Assembly (NCBI RefSeq): GCF_000744435.1
Contig: NZ_JQLX01000010.1
Span: 62,001-126,000 of the forward strand
From: Hippea jasoniae
GTDB taxonomy: Bacteria; Campylobacterota_A; Desulfurellia; Desulfurellales; Hippeaceae
Length of the DNA: 64,000 nt
Reading direction: 5' to 3'
The position numbers and the translations under genes were made by a program. The number at the start of each line of letters is the position of its first letter. Positions within the stretch are counted from its first letter, which is position 1. Positions 53,002-63,225 of this stretch are shown piece after piece. The notes below the pieces were generated by a model. That model did not search any database. It saw nothing but the letters and a program-made list of their open reading frames with translations, and was not told the DNA's origin.

Positions 53002-55890
53002 AGGAAGCTTGATAGTAACCCTTAATCCGTATTGCGTGTTTGAAAGTTCTATCTCGCCGTTTAGGTGTTCCTCTATTATTATTTTTGTCATGTAAAGTCC
53101 AAGTCCTGTGCCGTGTTTTTTGTGTTTTGTTGTAAAGTATGCTTCAAAGACCTTATCTAAAAGCTTTTCATCTATGCCGCCAGCATTATCTTCAATTTCT
53201 AAATGCATTGAATTATCACTACATTGTGTTTTGATTATGATACGAGGTTGAGCAATCTTTCTTTCTATGAGCGCATCTTTTGCGTTGTTTATTAAATTCA
53301 ACAACACATGTTTTAATTCGTTTGCATAAATTCTCAATGTTTCGTTGCATTTGACATATTTTATAACCTCAATATTTGCAGATGCCAGTGTATCGTTGAC
53401 GATTCTTAGGGTTTCATCGATTATATCTTCAATCTTTACCTCTACTTTGTCTTTATCGGGTGAATAAAAGTTCATAAAGTCATTTATCGTTGTGTTTAGC
53501 AGGTTTATATAGTTAACAATATTGGATAATTTTGATTTTATGTAGTTTTCATCCGCCATACCCAGCTCAAGTTTTAGCAACAGGTCGTTTATTGTTGTTG
53601 AAATGGAGTTAAGGGGCTGTTTCCATTGATGGGCTATCATACCCAACATCTCTCCTGTTGCTGCCAGTTTTGATTGTTGCATAATCATTCTGTCTTTCTT
53701 TAGACTTTTTTGTATTTCTTCCTCTATCCGCACCTGAAGTGATTTATTGAGCTGTTGAAGTTTATCCTGGAGTTTTTTTAATTCTGTGATATCAACCCCT
53801 ACACCTAAAAGCACGCTTTCTGAGGATATCTTAACAGGTTGAATCTTTGCAAGTAGGTCTATCCAGTTGTTTTCTTTTGTTCTTATTCTTATCTCTATAG
53901 GTTTATTTTGATAATTTTTTAGATTTTCCTCCAAAAGTTTTGCTGTTTTGTTATCAACATATTCAAAAATAGACCTGCCTAATAGTTCTTCTTTTTTAAA
54001 CCCGGTTTTTTCGCATGCAAGGTCGTTTATGTCGATAATTTTATTATCCTTTATGAGTATTATAAATTGAATAGAATTATTCATAATGGTCTGAAAATTG
54101 TTTATGGATTCTTCAAGCTGTTTTTTGATTCTTCTCAACTCTCTATTTTTCTTTATGATAATTGAAACTACAATCAGCATTACGGTTAGAGCTAAAACAG
54201 AACCTACTATAATTTTTATGATTTTTTGCTGATAGAGATCCTCGTCAATCTCTTTCATCTGCTCTAAGAAGAATTTATTGATATCGTATGGGGTTATCAA
54301 ATATAGCGCTTTATCAAGAATATCCCTTAAAATAGGATAGTTTTTGTTAACTGCGATGGATAAATGATAGACTATATTTGTTCTGCTAATAATCGATAGG
54401 TGTTTGAGGTTGTATTTTTCGATATAGTATTTTGCAACCGGCAGTGTGGCTAATGTTGCATAAGCTTTTCCATTCTCAACAGATTTAAACATGTCGTAAT
54501 AATTATCTGTTTGTAATAACTTTATATCAGGGTAGCTCTTTTTAATTAACTGGATTAATGCAGAACCTTTTTTTCTTGCAACTATCTTGCCTTCCAAATC
54601 TTCAAGTGATGATGCGATGGTGTTTGTGCGTCGTGTGATTATAAAAATAGGGAAATTTAAATATGGATGCGTGAAAACTGCAAACTTGCTTCTTGCTTGA
54701 GTTTTTGATGCAGCAGGAAGCATCATACACTTGCCTTTTCTTAGATATTCAATAGATTCAGGCCAGCTGTTTGTTTTTATCAGTTTAAACTTTAAACCGG
54801 TAAGCTTGGATATTTTTTTAATCACAAGTGATGAGATGCCATCAGGCTTGCCGTTTTCTTTATATTCTATAGGTGTCCAGTCAGGATTTATACACATTGT
54901 TATGGTTTTGTGTTTTTTGATAAACTTTTTCTCTTTAGCGTTGAGAATCAAAAGGTTTGAGAAATTTGCGATGTAGTTTTCTATGTTGGGGGGTTGTTTG
55001 TTTAATATTTTTGCAAAATTCGATGTAATATAGCTAACAACCTTTTTGTTAATAGAGCCAACTGTAGACATGGTGCGCATCATCACGCCTTCAATCTTAT
55101 TTGCCTCAAACATCAATGCATCTATGCTTTTTTGTTTTGAGTATTTCTTGTAGATCAGTGAAGCTATTTCATATTTGTGATTTAGGGCGTATATCCAGCC
55201 TTCTGATGTAGCTAATGCCATCTTTTTTGCTATATCTGGATGTTTTTTAAAGAATTTGTATGATGTAAATAGATTGGCAGAGTATGAATAGATACCATAA
55301 TCTGCAGGGTCTAAGATGTTATAACGGATATGCCGTTTGTTTAGTTTGTATGTCTGGTTGGTTATATAAATTGGAACAGCATCCGCCTTACCTTCTATGA
55401 AGGAATCGAGTGTATATACACCTTTAATTTTTAGAATCTTTTTAAAGTGTATATGAAATTTTTTTATCATTAAACCCACGCTTGTTAGCCTTATATCGCT
55501 GCCACCTGTGAGTAACACTTTATTGTTTAAATCCACAGGTGATACTATAGATGGTTTTGTTGCAAGAACAAGCGGAGAGCGCTTGAAATAGTTTGCAAGC
55601 ATTACGACGGGTTTTCTGTTTACCATTGCAGTAAACAGTGTTGAGCCACTTACACCAAAATCTGCCTTACCATTCAAAACATCGTCTATAGGATTGCCAC
55701 TTTTGTATTGTTTGATTATAACATTGAGCCCATATTTTTTGTATATGCCTTTCTCTTTGGCTGCAATGTAGCCAGCAAATTCAAATTGATATTTCCAGTT
55801 TAGCTGCAAAATTACCGTAGTGAGTTTTTCTGCTTCTGCATTTATTGCTATTGATAATATGAAAAATAAAAACAGTAAAAATTTTTTCAT
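52993..55890 (-). CDS. Hybrid-sensing histidine kinase with NMT1-like and SBP_bac_3-like domains plus PAS
   Basis: 965 aa. Signal/anchor 1-20. An NMT1/THI5-like binding domain (about 22-245, QFEFAGYIAAKEKGIYKKYG). A second binding domain of the SBP_bac_3 type (about 308-535, TITMCINPDWTPIEYKENGK). Transmembrane helix about 555-577. PAS about 600-700. Coiled coil. Kinase core with phospho-acceptor H754 in GMIAHQWKQPLNSIS. ATP site with N box LLNLINNAKDAL, EDNAGGI and GTGLGLYMTKII. It should sense two periplasmic ligands, possibly pyrimidine- and amino-acid-like, and phosphorylate the upstream-encoded EAL regulator. The hut importer is next door but on the other strand. Confidence 0.92.
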   Translation of the reverse strand: MKKFLLFLFFILSIAINAEAEKLTTVILQLNWKYQFEFAGYIAAKEKGIYKKYGLNVIIKQYKSGNPIDDVLNGKADFGVSGSTLFTAMVNRKPVVMLANYFKRSPLVLATKPSIVSPVDLNNKVLLTGGSDIRLTSVGLMIKKFHIHFKKILKIKGVYTLDSFIEGKADAVPIYITNQTYKLNKRHIRYNILDPADYGIYSYSANLFTSYKFFKKHPDIAKKMALATSEGWIYALNHKYEIASLIYKKYSKQKSIDALMFEANKIEGVMMRTMSTVGSINKKVVSYITSNFAKILNKQPPNIENYIANFSNLLILNAKEKKFIKKHKTITMCINPDWTPIEYKENGKPDGISSLVIKKISKLTGLKFKLIKTNSWPESIEYLRKGKCMMLPAASKTQARSKFAVFTHPYLNFPIFIITRRTNTIASSLEDLEGKIVARKKGSALIQLIKKSYPDIKLLQTDNYYDMFKSVENGKAYATLATLPVAKYYIEKYNLKHLSIISRTNIVYHLSIAVNKNYPILRDILDKALYLITPYDINKFFLEQMKEIDEDLYQQKIIKIIVGSVLALTVMLIVVSIIIKKNRELRRIKKQLEESINNFQTIMNNSIQFIILIKDNKIIDINDLACEKTGFKKEELLGRSIFEYVDNKTAKLLEENLKNYQNKPIEIRIRTKENNWIDLLAKIQPVKISSESVLLGVGVDITELKKLQDKLQQLNKSLQVRIEEEIQKSLKKDRMIMQQSKLAATGEMLGMIAHQWKQPLNSISTTINDLLLKLELGMADENYIKSKLSNIVNYINLLNTTINDFMNFYSPDKDKVEVKIEDIIDETLRIVNDTLASANIEVIKYVKCNETLRIYANELKHVLLNLINNAKDALIERKIAQPRIIIKTQCSDNSMHLEIEDNAGGIDEKLLDKVFEAYFTTKHKKHGTGLGLYMTKIIIEEHLNGEIELSNTQYGLRVTIKLPLS

Positions 55891-57881
55891 ATGGGTTCTG
55901 GTAGTGGTTCTGAAATATAATAACCCTGAGAGTAGTCTATGCCAAGCTCTTTTACAATTCTAAATATCTCTTCATTTGAAACATACTCTGCAACGGTTTT
56001 ATACCCCTGTTTTTTAGCAAAATCCCTGATTGCTTCAACGATATGAAGGTTGTTTTTGTTGGTTGTTATATCTTTTATCAACGATGCATCGATTTTAATA
56101 TAATCTGGCTCATATTCTATCAATCGTGAAAAGTTTGAATAACCGCTGCCAAAATCATCAATAGCTATTTTAACACCAAAGCCTTTTAATTTTTTTATGA
56201 AATTTTTTACTACATTGAGCTGATTTATACCTTCATCCTCAAGCAGCTCAACAACCAATTTTTTTGATATGTCAGGATTGTTTTCTAATATTGCAAAAAT
56301 TTCGTTTCTAATCGATTCATCCTCTATATCCACAGCCGATAGATTTATCGAAATCTCTTTGTTTGGCATGATTTTGAGTGTTTCGATGGCGTTCTTTATC
56401 ACAATTCTTGTTATCTGTTTGTAGTATTTGCCAATCTTGGCTACATTTAAGAAGAAAAATGGCGATAAAACCTTGCCATCTTTATCTATCAGTCTCACCA
56501 GTGATTCATACTTTTCTATTATATCGGTTTTGTTGTTGTAAATTGGCTGGAAGTAGGAAACGATGCGGTCGTTTTTTATTGCATCCTTTATCATTTTAAG
56601 TGTTGCTATATTCTTTTTAGCATTTTCTATAGCGGTTTGATAAAGCCCATCGCCCTTTACGATATCTAATTTTTCTTTTAAGGCTTTTTTTAGGCCTAAT
56701 TCTGCATTCTTAAACATGTGATCTTTTTGGGTTGCAAGACTTAAAACTGTTTCAAGTTCAAACTCATATTCACCAACGCTGAATTTGGTGTTTCTTATAT
56801 TCTCCTGAAACTGCTTGAGTGCATACAGAATTTCGTTGATCTCTTTTTTCTCAGTCTGGTCTTTTATAAAGGCAAACCTTCCATCTCCCATATTAAAAGA
56901 TAAGTTCATTTGACATTGAGGAGGAAATAACGATTTTGCCTTTTTAACAAATACTTCCTGAAGTTCCTCTATTATTGATTCACCGTATAGGTTTTCTAAG
57001 TCATCAAAATCCTCAATCGCCCCAAGAACAAGCAGGGGGTTTGAGAATTCTATTATCTTATCCTGAATAAGCTTTCTTGGGTTAACAATATCTGTAATAT
57101 TTTCTCTTACAGCGATATATTCCTTTATTTTACCATTTTCATCGAAGATCGGAGCAACAGTAGCTTTGACATAGAAGCTTTTGCCATCTTTTGTTTTGTT
57201 TTTAACAACCCCTCGCCATATTTTACCAGCCTTTATTGTATTCCATAAATCTTTGAAAGCTTTTTTTGGCATATCGGGGTGTCTGACAATGTTGTGGGGT
57301 TTTCCTATAAGCTCTTCGCGAGAATACCCACTGATTTTGCAGAACTTATCGTTTGCGTATGTTATAACACCTGTGGGATCTGTTTTTGTAACGGTAAATC
57401 CCTCATCAATAATCTTTTTATACTGCTCAAGCAGCGCAACTGCTCTATCTCTTTCTTTTCTTAGGTAAACCTTTTCAACAACCCTGTTTAAGGTTTCTAA
57501 AAGCTGATCCATATCAATGGGTTTTAAGATGTATCCATAAACGCCTATTTTAATGCTTTCAAGTAGATACTCCATCTTTGTAAAAGCCGTTATAACGATT
57601 ATGGGGATTTTTTTATCTATCTCCTTAATCTTTTTTGCCATCTCAAGCCCGTCCATTTTGGGCAGATTGATGTCGGTTATGATAATGTCGTATGGGTTTT
57701 GTTTAAATTTTTCAAGACCCTCAAATCCATCTGTTGCTGTATCTAAATGCTCAAAAAAGTTGCTTAAAAGCTCCTTTGTTGATAGTAAAACATCCTCTTT
57801 ATCTTCAACATATAAAACCTTGATCTGCTCGTTTATAGCGGTTTCCCTTATTTTTAGAAAAAGCTCTTTATCAAATTTCAT
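55887..57881 (-). CDS. Response regulator with PAS, degenerate GGDEF and EAL domains
   Basis: 664 aa. Receiver 20-140 with phospho-acceptor D70 (IIITDINLPKMDG). PAS about 165-275 (GVITYANDKFCKISGYSREEL). A GGDEF-like region whose signature is only MGDGRFAF, so cyclase activity is unlikely. An EAL phosphodiesterase domain (about 430-664). Catalytic residues appear present: E in KYESLVRL, N in SINLSAVD, E in VELLED, DD in AIDDFGSGYSN, K in YIKIDASL, Q in YSQGYYIS. Predicted to lower cyclic-di-GMP when phosphorylated by the kinase. First of a two-gene unit (ATGA overlap). Confidence 0.92.
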   Translation of the reverse strand: MKFDKELFLKIRETAINEQIKVLYVEDKEDVLLSTKELLSNFFEHLDTATDGFEGLEKFKQNPYDIIITDINLPKMDGLEMAKKIKEIDKKIPIIVITAFTKMEYLLESIKIGVYGYILKPIDMDQLLETLNRVVEKVYLRKERDRAVALLEQYKKIIDEGFTVTKTDPTGVITYANDKFCKISGYSREELIGKPHNIVRHPDMPKKAFKDLWNTIKAGKIWRGVVKNKTKDGKSFYVKATVAPIFDENGKIKEYIAVRENITDIVNPRKLIQDKIIEFSNPLLVLGAIEDFDDLENLYGESIIEELQEVFVKKAKSLFPPQCQMNLSFNMGDGRFAFIKDQTEKKEINEILYALKQFQENIRNTKFSVGEYEFELETVLSLATQKDHMFKNAELGLKKALKEKLDIVKGDGLYQTAIENAKKNIATLKMIKDAIKNDRIVSYFQPIYNNKTDIIEKYESLVRLIDKDGKVLSPFFFLNVAKIGKYYKQITRIVIKNAIETLKIMPNKEISINLSAVDIEDESIRNEIFAILENNPDISKKLVVELLEDEGINQLNVVKNFIKKLKGFGVKIAIDDFGSGYSNFSRLIEYEPDYIKIDASLIKDITTNKNNLHIVEAIRDFAKKQGYKTVAEYVSNEEIFRIVKELGIDYSQGYYISEPLPEPI

Positions 57882-57920
57882 TGTCTATCAACAAAAATTT
57901 AAAATTACCCATACTTATTT

Positions 57921-57949
57921 ATAATAGCTATATAATTAAAGGATGTCAA
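57921..57949 (-). promoter_or_regulatory. Promoter of the EAL regulator-kinase pair
   Basis: Minus strand TTGACA (57944-57949), 17 bases, TATTAT (57921-57926), a near-consensus sigma-70 site. Confidence 0.75.
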
Positions 57950-57960
57950 ATTTTTAGACC

Positions 57961-57984
57961 AAAGAGGGCGACATGGCCCTCTTT
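57961..57984 (-). terminator. Hairpin at the end of acs
   Basis: Nine-base perfect stem (AAAGAGGGC / GCCCTCTTT) with a six-base loop that includes the acs stop codon. The T run is short (TTT), so strength is uncertain. Confidence 0.6.
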
Positions 57985-60010
57985 ATTTGTTGCTGGAGTT
58001 GTTTTTATTCATCTCTTCTTCTAACTTCTGCTTCAATTCGGTGAGTTTGTCAAGCACTGTTGCATCTTCAAGCGTGGATGTGTCTTGATTGATCTGTCTA
58101 CCTGCTGCTATATCCCTTAATAGTCTTCTCATAATTTTACCAGAGCGTGTTTTGGGTAGAGCGTCGGTAAATATAATTTCTTGAGGCTTTGCTATCGGTC
58201 CTATCTGTTTCTGAACATGCTCTCTTAGTTCTCTAACCATTTCATCATGTCTGGATTTATCTACACCCTCTTTTAGTACAACAAATGCAACAATTGCTTC
58301 ACCTGTAATTTCATCGGGTCTTCCTACAACTGCTGCTTCTGCTACATATCGGTGTGATACAAGGGCACTTTCCACCTCCATTGTACCTATTCTATGACCT
58401 GATACATTCAATACATCATCGACTCTTCCCATTATCCAGAAGTAGCCATCTGAGTCTTTTCTTGCACCATCACCTGCAAAGTAATAGCCCTTATCTTCAA
58501 ATTTTTTCCAGTAAACATCGATATATTTTTTATCATCCCCCCAGATCGTTAGTAACATCGATGGCCACGGCTTTGTTATAACAAGCAGACCACCTTTGTC
58601 AGGATCGTTTATTTTTTTACCTTCTGTGTCAACAACATCTGCGAATATGCCAGGAAGAGGTGTTCCTGCTGAGCCTGGTTTGGCAGCCTGGGCTCCCGGA
58701 AGCGTGGTTATCATATGACCGCCTGTTTCTGTTTGCCACCAGGTATCAACAATTGGTGCTCTTTCGTTTCCTATTGTTGTGTAATACCACATCCAGGCTT
58801 CGGGATTTATCGGTTCACCAACGCTGCCAAGAAGTCTTAAGGATGTTAGGTTATGTTTTAAGACCCATTCGTTACCCAATCGCATTAAAGCCCTTATAGC
58901 GGTAGGAGCAGTATAAAGAATATTGATTGAATGTTTTTCAACAAGTTCCCACCATTTTGCAGGCGTGGGATAGGTTGGCACACCCTCATACATAACTGTT
59001 GTTGCACCCATAGCTAAAGGCCCATAAACGCCGTAGGAGTGTCCTGTTATCCATCCTATATCTGCCGTACACCAGAAGGTATCCTCATCCTTTATATCAA
59101 ATACCCATTTCATTGTTAGCATTGTCCAGAGAAGATATCCAGCCGTTGAATGGACAATGCCTTTGGGTTTTCCGGTTGAACCACTTGTATAAAGAATAAA
59201 TAAAGGATTATTTGACTCAACCGCCTCTGGATGGCAGTAAATCTGAGCATAATCGGGATCGCTCATTAAATCCTGATACCAGAAATCCCTTAACGGTTTC
59301 ATATGTATGTCTCTGTCAATATGTCTAACGACTACAACATAGTCAACTTTGTAGTCCAGTTCTTCCATTGCTTCGTCTACTTTGCTTTTTAATGGAATGG
59401 CTTTGCCGTTTCTAAAGCCTCCATCTGCTGTTATTATTACTTTGGGTTTTGCATCATTTATTCTATCCCTTAAAGCTTCAGATGAAAATCCGCCAAAAAC
59501 AACGCTGTGAATAGCACCAATTCGTGCTGATGCAAGCATGGCTACTGCAGCTTCAGGTATCATAGGCATGTAGATAATAACCCTATCGCCCTTTTTTATA
59601 CCAAGTGTTTTTAGGACATTGGCGAATTTATTAACTTCTATGTAAAGTTCCTGGTATGTCATGATGCGGGTTTCGCCGTTTTCACTTTCCCAGATGATTG
59701 CTGCCTTGTTTTTTCTCCAACTTTTTATGTGCCTGTCTAAACAGTTGTATGAAGCGTTGAGTTTTCCACCGGGAAAGAAACGAAAGAAGGGAGGATTTGA
59801 ATCATCTAAGACCTCCTCGAAACGCTTAAACCAGTGAATCTTTTTTACGGCAAAGTATCTCCAGAACCCTTCCCAATCCATTTCTGCCCATTTTTTCAGT
59901 CTCTCCAATTCGTCTGTGTCGATGTTGGCTTTTTGAGCAAAATCGATAGACGGATAAAAAACCCTGTTTTCTTTGAGTTTGGATTCGATAAACCCCCTCT
60001 GTTTGCCCAT
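57983..60010 (-). CDS. acs: Acetyl-CoA synthetase (AMP-forming)
   Basis: 675 aa; acetate + ATP + CoA to acetyl-CoA. The adenylation loop is [20 protein letters not shown], then [12 protein letters not shown], the hinge [14 protein letters not shown] and the catalytic lysine in [20 protein letters not shown], which is also the usual acetylation site. It provides the acetate entry point for an acetate-using anaerobe. AAGGGGG precedes ATG 60010. Single gene with its own promoter. Confidence 0.97.
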   Translation of the reverse strand: MGKQRGFIESKLKENRVFYPSIDFAQKANIDTDELERLKKWAEMDWEGFWRYFAVKKIHWFKRFEEVLDDSNPPFFRFFPGGKLNASYNCLDRHIKSWRKNKAAIIWESENGETRIMTYQELYIEVNKFANVLKTLGIKKGDRVIIYMPMIPEAAVAMLASARIGAIHSVVFGGFSSEALRDRINDAKPKVIITADGGFRNGKAIPLKSKVDEAMEELDYKVDYVVVVRHIDRDIHMKPLRDFWYQDLMSDPDYAQIYCHPEAVESNNPLFILYTSGSTGKPKGIVHSTAGYLLWTMLTMKWVFDIKDEDTFWCTADIGWITGHSYGVYGPLAMGATTVMYEGVPTYPTPAKWWELVEKHSINILYTAPTAIRALMRLGNEWVLKHNLTSLRLLGSVGEPINPEAWMWYYTTIGNERAPIVDTWWQTETGGHMITTLPGAQAAKPGSAGTPLPGIFADVVDTEGKKINDPDKGGLLVITKPWPSMLLTIWGDDKKYIDVYWKKFEDKGYYFAGDGARKDSDGYFWIMGRVDDVLNVSGHRIGTMEVESALVSHRYVAEAAVVGRPDEITGEAIVAFVVLKEGVDKSRHDEMVRELREHVQKQIGPIAKPQEIIFTDALPKTRSGKIMRRLLRDIAAGRQINQDTSTLEDATVLDKLTELKQKLEEEMNKNNSSNK

Positions 60011-60051
60011 AATGAACCCCCTTTGTATGGTTTTGATTAAATGTTCAATAA

Positions 60052-60081
60052 TTTATACTAAATTGTGATTGATATTGTCAA
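60052..60081 (-). promoter_or_regulatory. acs promoter
   Basis: Minus strand TTGACA (60076-60081), 18 bases, TATAAA (60052-60057), about 42 bases before the ATG. Confidence 0.65.
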
Positions 60082-60171
60082 GAATTATATGAGTAATAAT
60101 AACTATATTTTTAATTAGGAATTAATTGTTAAATATAATATACTGAAATATACAGAAACTGTAATGTTGAA

Positions 60172-61038
60172 TTATATCTTTTTGACCAAGATTACGATGC
60201 GTCTGTTGATGGGGTCGTCTGGATTAGTGCCAGGTACGGGTCTTGTATCACCGTATCCTATGATGCTATCAAATCTATCTGAAGAAACGCCGTTTGCCTG
60301 AATCTCTCGTCTTGCAGCGTTTGCCCTCATTGTTGAAAGCTCCCAATTTGAAAGATTACCCACGACATAGGGATGGGCATCTGTGTGTCCTTCTATAACT
60401 ATTTTGTTTGAGATTTCTGATAACTGTTTAGCTACAATATCTAATACTTCTTTTGCCCACGGTTCAAGCTGGTCAGAGCCTGGATAAAACATAGGTCTTT
60501 TGTTTTTGTCGAAGATAATGATTCTTAAACCCTCTTCAGTCATCTCCATCTTTATCTGGTTTCTGTATTGCAAAAGCTCTTTTCTGCTTGCGATTGCCTG
60601 CTGGATCTTTTTCATTACGCTATATAAATTAAGTGTTTGTTTTTGATGTCCTATGCCTCCACCACTTTTTCTTAAGATTTTTGGAATTAAGCCTCTGCCT
60701 TTTAATGTCTTTGGGCTTTTTGCTGAAGGTAGAGGCATCTCAGGAATTCTTTGTGATATTGTGAGGCTTTTTGAGCCTATGTTAAATACGCCTTTGGATG
60801 GAAGCATTGATGAGCCTTCTGTGAGTGATGTTGCACCGGGTTGAGTAAAATAGGTGGAAAGGATTTTGCGCTGTTTAACATTAGTAGCAGCAATCAGCCA
60901 CATAACTAAAAAGAAAGCCATCATGGAGGTCATAAAGTCGCCGTAGGCTACCTCCCATGCACTACCACCACCCTCTTCACATTTTTTCTGTTTGCATTTT
61001 TTGACTATTCCACCCTCACCATTTGCGCCTTCTGCCAT
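60172..61038 (-). CDS. motB: Flagellar motor stator protein MotB
   Basis: 288 aa. A short cytoplasmic head with two cysteines (KKCKQKKCEE), one helix carrying the proton-site D34 (EVAYGDFMTSMMAFFLVMWL), a linker and the OmpA-like peptidoglycan domain (VIEGHTDAHPYVVGNLSNWE; GYGDTRPVPGTN; NRRIVILVKK). Anchors the stator to the wall. Abuts motA. Confidence 0.95.
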   Translation of the reverse strand: MAEGANGEGGIVKKCKQKKCEEGGGSAWEVAYGDFMTSMMAFFLVMWLIAATNVKQRKILSTYFTQPGATSLTEGSSMLPSKGVFNIGSKSLTISQRIPEMPLPSAKSPKTLKGRGLIPKILRKSGGGIGHQKQTLNLYSVMKKIQQAIASRKELLQYRNQIKMEMTEEGLRIIIFDKNKRPMFYPGSDQLEPWAKEVLDIVAKQLSEISNKIVIEGHTDAHPYVVGNLSNWELSTMRANAARREIQANGVSSDRFDSIIGYGDTRPVPGTNPDDPINRRIVILVKKI

Positions 61039-61884
61039 TTACTTGCCCTTTACAAAGTTTTCGGCCTCTTCAAATTCAGGCCTTGCAAGCGGTGGAATAC
61101 TTTCCCTTACAGCCTCCATTGCAATAATCGGGGCATCGCCTTTTGCTATATAGATGATTCCGGTTTTTAGAGCTTTGAGGTATGCAATCATATCTTCATT
61201 TTTGAACTCTGCATATCTTGCCATTGGACCAAAGATTCCATAACACAACAATAGACCTAAGAATGTTCCTGTAAGAGCTGCTGCGATATGCTCACCTATA
61301 ACAAGAATTGAGCCACCCAATGCACCCATTGTCAGGATAACGCCCATAACAGCTGCAACGATACCCATGCCAGGCATCGACTCAGCTAAAAGTGCAACCA
61401 TCTTTGGTGGTGCGGCAATCTCTTTTTCTATAACTTCAATATTTGTATCTAACATTTCATCCAGTTTTTCTACCTCGATGCCTGTTACGACATTTCTTAA
61501 GGCATCTATAAGTAGATTGCGAGCCTCTTTGTTTTTTAGGAAAAATGATGCATCCTGAAGGATTGGTGAGGATTCTGGGTCATCTACCACAGCCTCTAAT
61601 GATAAAATACCGTCCTTTCTTACTTTTGTTGAAAGATCATAAATTATCTTCAATAATTCTAAATAGTTCTTCTTGTTGTAAGGGTCTGGTTTTGCAATGC
61701 CAAGGATAACACCAAATGCGCCCTTTAGTGCTGATGGTGAGGCAGTAGATAGAAGCATACCGAAGAATGCACCAAGCAAAACGATATATTCACCAATCTG
61801 GATTAGAACCGCTGGGTTGCCACCTTCATAAACGAAGGCACCTACAACGGCAAGCAGTGTTAAAACAATGCCGCCAGCGTTCAT
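61039..61884 (-). CDS. motA: Flagellar motor stator protein MotA
   Basis: 281 aa, four helices. The cytoplasmic loop holds charged residues that touch FliG. The motif SMPGMGIVAAVMGVILTMGAL with its proline surrounds the ion channel, and GTFLGLLLCYGIFGPMARYAE follows. Whether protons or sodium are used cannot be told. AGGAGG precedes the ATG. Controlled by a sigma-28-like promoter 33-59 bases upstream. Confidence 0.95.
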   Translation of the reverse strand: MNAGGIVLTLLAVVGAFVYEGGNPAVLIQIGEYIVLLGAFFGMLLSTASPSALKGAFGVILGIAKPDPYNKKNYLELLKIIYDLSTKVRKDGILSLEAVVDDPESSPILQDASFFLKNKEARNLLIDALRNVVTGIEVEKLDEMLDTNIEVIEKEIAAPPKMVALLAESMPGMGIVAAVMGVILTMGALGGSILVIGEHIAAALTGTFLGLLLCYGIFGPMARYAEFKNEDMIAYLKALKTGIIYIAKGDAPIIAMEAVRESIPPLARPEFEEAENFVKGK

Positions 61885-61916
61885 TCAGCCTCCTTTGAGT
61901 TTTTCCTCACCTTATC

Positions 61917-61943
61917 TATTCGGCTAAAAGTAGATAAAGTTTA
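61917..61943 (-). promoter_or_regulatory. Sigma-28 (FliA)-type promoter of motAB
   Basis: Minus strand TAAACTTT (61936-61943), exactly 11 bases, GCCGAATA (61917-61924), against the consensus TAAAGTTT-N11-GCCGATAA. Only three mismatches. Confidence 0.75.
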
Positions 61944-61947
61944 ATTT

Positions 61948-63225
61948 TTATTTCTGTCTTTTGTCAACAACCCTTACGGCTTTGCCCTGAGGTCTTTCTA
62001 ATGTTCCCTCAGGCACAATCTGGATATGGCAGTGGAAGCCTAAAAAGTCGTATAGCTCGTTTGATAGTTTGTCAAGCTGCTCTGATGTAAAGCCGTTCTT
62101 TCTTTCTGCAATAATCGTCATCGAACCCTTGCCTTTAACTTTTTCCAAAACAATATGGTAAAACGGCGAAAGCTGTTTATATTTCATAAGGATTGCCTCA
62201 ATCTGGGATGGGTAGAAGTTTACGCCTTTAACCTTGAGCATATCGTCTGTTCTGCCTTTGAGTCTATCCACACGCAAGTGGGTTCTACCGCAGTCGCATT
62301 TATCCCTTGAAATGATCTTTGTTATATCCCTTGTTCTGTACCTTAGAAGGGGCATACCCTCTCTTGTTAGTGTTGTGATGACCATTTCTCCTTCTTTGCC
62401 ATCCTCAAGCACCTCTTTTGTTTCAGGATCGATGATTTCGACGATGTAGTGATCTTCCCAGATATGGATGCCGTTTTTTGCGGGGCAATCTATACCCATT
62501 CCAACGCCACCGGTTTCTGTCATGCCGATGATATCGTATGTATCAACATTCATCTCCTCTTCGATTCTCTTTCTTATTTCGTCAGACCAGGTTTCTGCTC
62601 CTAAAATGGCAACCCTGAGATTTGTCTTTTTAAAATCAAAACCTGTTTCATTTGCAACTTCTATCAATCTCAATGGATACGATGCGATCGCCGTTAAAAC
62701 CGTTGTACCTAAATCCTCTATAAATTTGAGTTGTAATCTACTTCTGCCAGCACCAGCAGGTATTATAAAAGCCCCTATCTTTTCAGCGCCGTAGTGAAAA
62801 CCAAATCCGCCGTTAAATAAACCAAAAGATGGCGTGATCTGTATTCTATCTTTATGGCTGACGCCAGCTGCATAATAACATCGTGCCATTATTTCAGACC
62901 ATTGTTCTATATCGTTTTTGGTCATTACATTGATTATTGGTGTGCCCGTTGTGCCTGAGCTCATATGCATCCTCATCCACTTCGTATCATCATCCACGCT
63001 TATGTGTTTAAAGGGATAGGCTTTTCGGATCTCATCTTTTTCAAGCAGGGGAATATGCTTCAAGTCGTCAAGGCTTTTTAAATCTTGCGGTTCAATGTCC
63101 TTATATTTTTCTTTGAAAACAGAGCTTGAGTTTTTGATTCTTTTTATAGTTTCTCTTAATCTTTTAAGTTGTAGCTTTTTTAGCTCTTCCTGCGGCATAG
63201 TCTCAACATCTTTATTGAAAATCAT
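61948..63225 (-). CDS. Phenylacetate--CoA ligase (PaaK family)
   Basis: 425-aa AMP-forming ligase for arylacetates. The ATP loop is MHMSSGTTGTPIINV, then IIGMTETGGVGMGIDC, LRYRTRDITKII, a CDCG zinc-like pair and the hinge KGRTDDMLKVKGVNFYPSQIE. Coupled to iorB by a 4-base overlap. With IorAB it links aryl-pyruvates to arylacetyl-CoA or arylacetate with ATP. This PaaK type is common in anaerobes without the paa ring pathway. Confidence 0.94.
   Translation of the reverse strand: MIFNKDVETMPQEELKKLQLKRLRETIKRIKNSSSVFKEKYKDIEPQDLKSLDDLKHIPLLEKDEIRKAYPFKHISVDDDTKWMRMHMSSGTTGTPIINVMTKNDIEQWSEIMARCYYAAGVSHKDRIQITPSFGLFNGGFGFHYGAEKIGAFIIPAGAGRSRLQLKFIEDLGTTVLTAIASYPLRLIEVANETGFDFKKTNLRVAILGAETWSDEIRKRIEEEMNVDTYDIIGMTETGGVGMGIDCPAKNGIHIWEDHYIVEIIDPETKEVLEDGKEGEMVITTLTREGMPLLRYRTRDITKIISRDKCDCGRTHLRVDRLKGRTDDMLKVKGVNFYPSQIEAILMKYKQLSPFYHIVLEKVKGKGSMTIIAERKNGFTSEQLDKLSNELYDFLGFHCHIQIVPEGTLERPQGKAVRVVDKRQK

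Noticed and set aside
60100-60171. Terminator after motB
   Set aside because: Only very short AT hairpins (such as TACAG/CTGTA) with no stable G/C stem.
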